The position numbers were made by a program, and so were the translations under genes. Below are positions 4,967 through 7,025 of a stretch of DNA of 7,025 nt, piece after piece. The notes below the pieces were generated by a model. It saw only the letters and a program-made list of their open reading frames with translations, was not told the origin of the DNA and did not search any database. Source of the stretch: Synergistaceae bacterium (GTDB lineage Bacteria; Synergistota; Synergistia; Synergistales; Aminobacteriaceae); assembly GCA_031289165.1 (NCBI GenBank), contig JAITPZ010000047.1:1-7025 (forward strand), written 5' to 3'. Numbering within the stretch: the stretch's first letter is position 1; each line of letters starts with the position of its first letter.

Positions 4967-5455
4967 TTATATATCCGCCTTGCCCTTGCCCAAAGTTTTA
5001 ATCGTCAGCATCCATGTGTTCGTCGAAAATTCGACCGTCCGTCCCTTGTTCCCCCCGGTGTCGGACGCGATAAGAGCAATTCCCGCCTTTGCCAGAAGGG
5101 CCGTGGTCTCCTTGACGTTACGGGAACCGACGGCCAAAAAATCGGTCGGCGCATCCGGAAGGGCAAACATTTGAGCCCCTCCCGCGATTTTGGCCTTCAT
5201 TCTTGCCTTTGAAGCGCCCTTTTTTATCATTTCATCGATCACAGTGGGAACAGCGGTGTCCGCAAATTTGCCTATTTTTTCGGCAGTTTTGGCGCCTCGA
5301 CTGTCGGGGAGCATAATATGAGCCATCCCCGCGATTTTAGCGACGGGATCAAAAATCACAAGGCCGATACAGGAACCCAGGCCAAGAGTTATGAGCTTCG
5401 CCGGCGCGCTGACCACAACGAGATCGGCCATCCCTACATGATAGGTATTTTCCAT
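4967..5455 (-). CDS. cheD: Chemoreceptor glutamine deamidase CheD
   Basis: CheD converts selected glutamines of methyl-accepting chemoreceptors to glutamate, and in CheC-containing bacteria it also binds CheC to tune adaptation. The 162-residue protein has the family length and catalytic layout: the nucleophile Cys29 in LGLGSCIGL, His46 in GMAHIMLP, and Thr23 upstream, matching the Cys-His-Thr triad known from Thermotoga CheD. Other family marks are AKIAGGAQMF (88-97), VGSRNV (109-114) and DTGGNKGRTVEF (132-143). It is cytosolic. The ATG at 5455 lies 2 bases after the cheC stop codon. The upstream AGG within cheC is weak, so translation is probably coupled to cheC, which fits the stoichiometric CheC-CheD partnership. 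The gene is intact. Confidence 0.96.
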   Translation of the reverse strand: MENTYHVGMADLVVVSAPAKLITLGLGSCIGLVIFDPVAKIAGMAHIMLPDSRGAKTAEKIGKFADTAVPTVIDEMIKKGASKARMKAKIAGGAQMFALPDAPTDFLAVGSRNVKETTALLAKAGIALIASDTGGNKGRTVEFSTNTWMLTIKTLGKGKADI

Positions 5456-5457
5456 GT

Positions 5458-6087
5458 CTAAAGGACCTGCAGCTTTCTCAGGAGAAGCTCCAGCGCATCG
5501 GGATCCGGCAGCATGACGATATTGCCGGAAATATGGCGGTCGGTGCCGCCCATCCTAAGCTCCGTGTTGACGAGCAGCGCCATATCGCCCATCTCTCCGA
5601 AAATGGAAGCGACCACCTGCAGGATGGATGCCAGCATGTCGCGCGCGACGCCGGGAACGGTAATCTGGTGTTTCGTTCCGATCAGCATATTGATCGCGTT
5701 CAAAAAAGAGCTCAGGATAATGTTCCCCACCTCGGCCAGCGCGCTGTCCAGCATATCCTGAGGAAGCTCGGCAGGCAGGGAATCTCCAAACTGCTGCTTC
5801 AGCAAACGGTCGACCATCATCGCGGAGTCATCTTCATTTTGAATAAAAATCAGGCTGCAGCCAAACTCGCCGAGCGAACGGACAAAAACGGCCGCCACTG
5901 TCGCGTCGGGATCTCCGTAATATTCCGCCAGTGAATAAATGGACACCAAATCCGCCCTCGGAACATCCATATCAATCGCGCAGGACAGAAGCTTGGAGAG
6001 GGCTGTGGCCGCATTGCCCGTGCCTATGTTGCCGACCTCGCGAATGGCATCCAATTGCAGATTGTTGAACGAACTCAGATCCAGCAT
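5458..6087 (-). CDS. cheC: CheY-P phosphatase CheC
   Basis: CheC dephosphorylates CheY-P and exchanges with CheD during adaptation. The 209-residue protein has the two pseudo-symmetric phosphatase motifs (D/S-x3-E-x2-N) of the family: Asp13, Glu17 and Asn20 in LDAIREVGNIGTGNAA, and Ser115, Glu119 and Asn122 in SALAEVGNIILSSFLNA. Both are complete, so both sites should be active, unlike CheX (one site) or FliY (which carries a C-terminal SpoA domain, absent here). The length is typical of class I CheC. It starts at ATG 6087 with GAGGAG (6099-6094) at 6-base spacing, 24 bases after the cheA stop, and ends in TAG 2 bases before cheD. It is probably co-transcribed with cheA. Confidence 0.95.
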   Translation of the reverse strand: MLDLSSFNNLQLDAIREVGNIGTGNAATALSKLLSCAIDMDVPRADLVSIYSLAEYYGDPDATVAAVFVRSLGEFGCSLIFIQNEDDSAMMVDRLLKQQFGDSLPAELPQDMLDSALAEVGNIILSSFLNAINMLIGTKHQITVPGVARDMLASILQVVASIFGEMGDMALLVNTELRMGGTDRHISGNIVMLPDPDALELLLRKLQVL

Positions 6088-6111
6088 AACCGTCTCCTCT
6101 TTGTCAATTCG

Positions 6112-7025
6112 TCAACCCTTAGTGGTATAGAGCGATGCCACGTCCAGAATGAGTGCCACATTACCATCTCCCAGTATTGTCGCACCCGCGATTCCTCTGA
6201 TTTTGGACAAAAATCTTCCCAGCGACTTGATGACGATTTCCTGCTGCCCTATCAGCGCATCCACGATGAATCCGATCTTGTTTTTACCAATCTTGACCAC
6301 AACGACCGGGTATTCGTCCCGATTGGATTCCTCCACCGCGGTCCCCAGAACGTCGCCCAGATCGCTCAGGGAAAGCACCTCTCCGCGCAAAAGCGTCGCG
6401 GGAGTCCCATGAACCGTCTTGATATTTTCCCGCCTGACCAGAATGGTTTCCTCGACATTTTCCAGAGAAATCGCGTACGTTTCGTTTCCGACCTTTATCA
6501 GAAGCGACAGAACGATCGCCAGGGTCAGCGGCAGGCGCAGATAAACGCTCGTTCCAGACCCAAGCTTCGAGACCAGATCCAACTGGCCTCCCAGGGCCTC
6601 CACCTTGGTCTTTACGGCGTCCATCCCGACACCTCTGCCGGACAGGTCCGTTATGGTTTCAGACATACTGAAACCCGGAAGCAGAACGATCTGTATGATT
6701 TCCTCATCCGACATCGCGGCCGCGCTTTCCTCCGTCAGAATCCCTTTTTCAAAGGCCTTCTTCCTTATTCTGGCGGGATCCATACCCGCGCCGTCGTCGG
6801 TTACCTCGATAATGACCCCGCTGCCCTCCTGGTAGGCCGAAATTTTCAGCGTGCCCTTCTCCTGTTTTCCGGCAGCCCTGCGGTCTTCTCGCGTTTCTAT
6901 TCCGTGATCCAGCGAGTTGCGGATAAGGTGGACCATGGGGTCCCCAATCTCGTCGATCACGGTGCGATCCAGCTCCGTATCCTGCCCCTCCAGCACAAGC
7001 TCGATTTCCTTGCCCAAGCTTTTCG
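6112..7025 (-). CDS. cheA: Chemotaxis histidine kinase CheA, C-terminal part (5' end outside the window)
   Basis: CheA autophosphorylates in response to chemoreceptors and passes phosphate to CheY and CheB. About 304 C-terminal residues are visible; the His-containing P1, the P2 and most of the P3 dimerisation domain lie beyond the right edge. Counting from the Leu codon at 7017, the P4 ATPase shows the N box HLIRNSLDHGIE (30-41), the G1 box DDGAGMD (74-80), the F-box region PGFSMSE (114-120) and the G2 box GRGVGMD (127-133), all intact. GSGTSVYLRLPLTLAI (153-168) ends P4. The P5 CheW-like domain follows to residue 301 (YAISLENVEE, GEVLSLSDLG, KIGFIVDALIGQQEIVIKSL) and binds CheW and receptors. 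The TTG at 7017 is an internal Leu codon, not a start. No cheW gene lies between it and cheC. Confidence 0.96.
   Translation of the reverse strand, partial: KSLGKEIELVLEGQDTELDRTVIDEIGDPMVHLIRNSLDHGIETREDRRAAGKQEKGTLKISAYQEGSGVIIEVTDDGAGMDPARIRKKAFEKGILTEESAAAMSDEEIIQIVLLPGFSMSETITDLSGRGVGMDAVKTKVEALGGQLDLVSKLGSGTSVYLRLPLTLAIVLSLLIKVGNETYAISLENVEETILVRRENIKTVHGTPATLLRGEVLSLSDLGDVLGTAVEESNRDEYPVVVVKIGKNKIGFIVDALIGQQEIVIKSLGRFLSKIRGIAGATILGDGNVALILDVASLYTTKG

Noticed and set aside
1..7025. Mobile element, CRISPR array, toxin-antitoxin or defence system
   Set aside because: No transposase, integrase, repeat array, tRNA or nuclease-like gene was seen. Gene direction, spacing and style are uniform across the window.

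Overview
All genes in this 7 kb window lie on the minus strand. They read from the right edge to the left edge as one closely spaced array of ten coding regions. The order in transcription is cheA (3' part only), cheC, cheD, fliA (sigma-28), a FapA/DUF342 protein, three small proteins I cannot assign, a YabR-like single-S1-domain RNA-binding protein, and a DUF501 protein that runs off the left edge. Gaps are about 2 to 75 bases. I see no convincing operon-ending terminator, so the set could be read as one long transcript. No stretch over 300 bases lacks a gene. I found no tRNA, rRNA, CRISPR array, insertion sequence or phage gene.

The host is a flagellated, chemotactic bacterium of fairly high GC with strong Shine-Dalgarno sites. 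Having cheC and cheD directly before the motility sigma factor recalls Firmicutes. Sigma followed by a DUF342 protein, then unknown proteins, an S1 protein and DUF501, fits Synergistota better in my judgement. That placement is inference from gene order and protein style, not a database match.

Region by region: positions 7025-4967 hold chemotaxis signalling (the CheA kinase ATPase and coupling domains, the CheY-P phosphatase CheC, and the receptor deamidase CheD). Positions 4945-4199 hold the sigma factor that normally transcribes late flagellar and chemotaxis genes. Positions 4123-2534 hold the FapA-like beta-helix protein. Positions 2489-964 hold three uncharacterised proteins, two of them with almost identical, very strong ribosome binding sites. 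Positions 937-1 hold two genes that look like housekeeping functions (S1/YabR and DUF501).

Most notable points: (1) fliA appears to need a CTG start, because a family-typical N-terminus lies upstream of its first ordinary start codon. (2) The 182- and 200-residue unknown proteins are in the same frame, separated by TAG plus one codon. (3) A DUF501 gene is open to the left edge, and its first codons contain a G7 and a T8 run that form a terminator-like element. (4) A strong hairpin straddles the S1-gene stop codon and would act as a terminator only in the antisense direction. I did not find a clearly novel multi-gene system. The three unknown proteins inside the motility array are the best candidates for undescribed biology.
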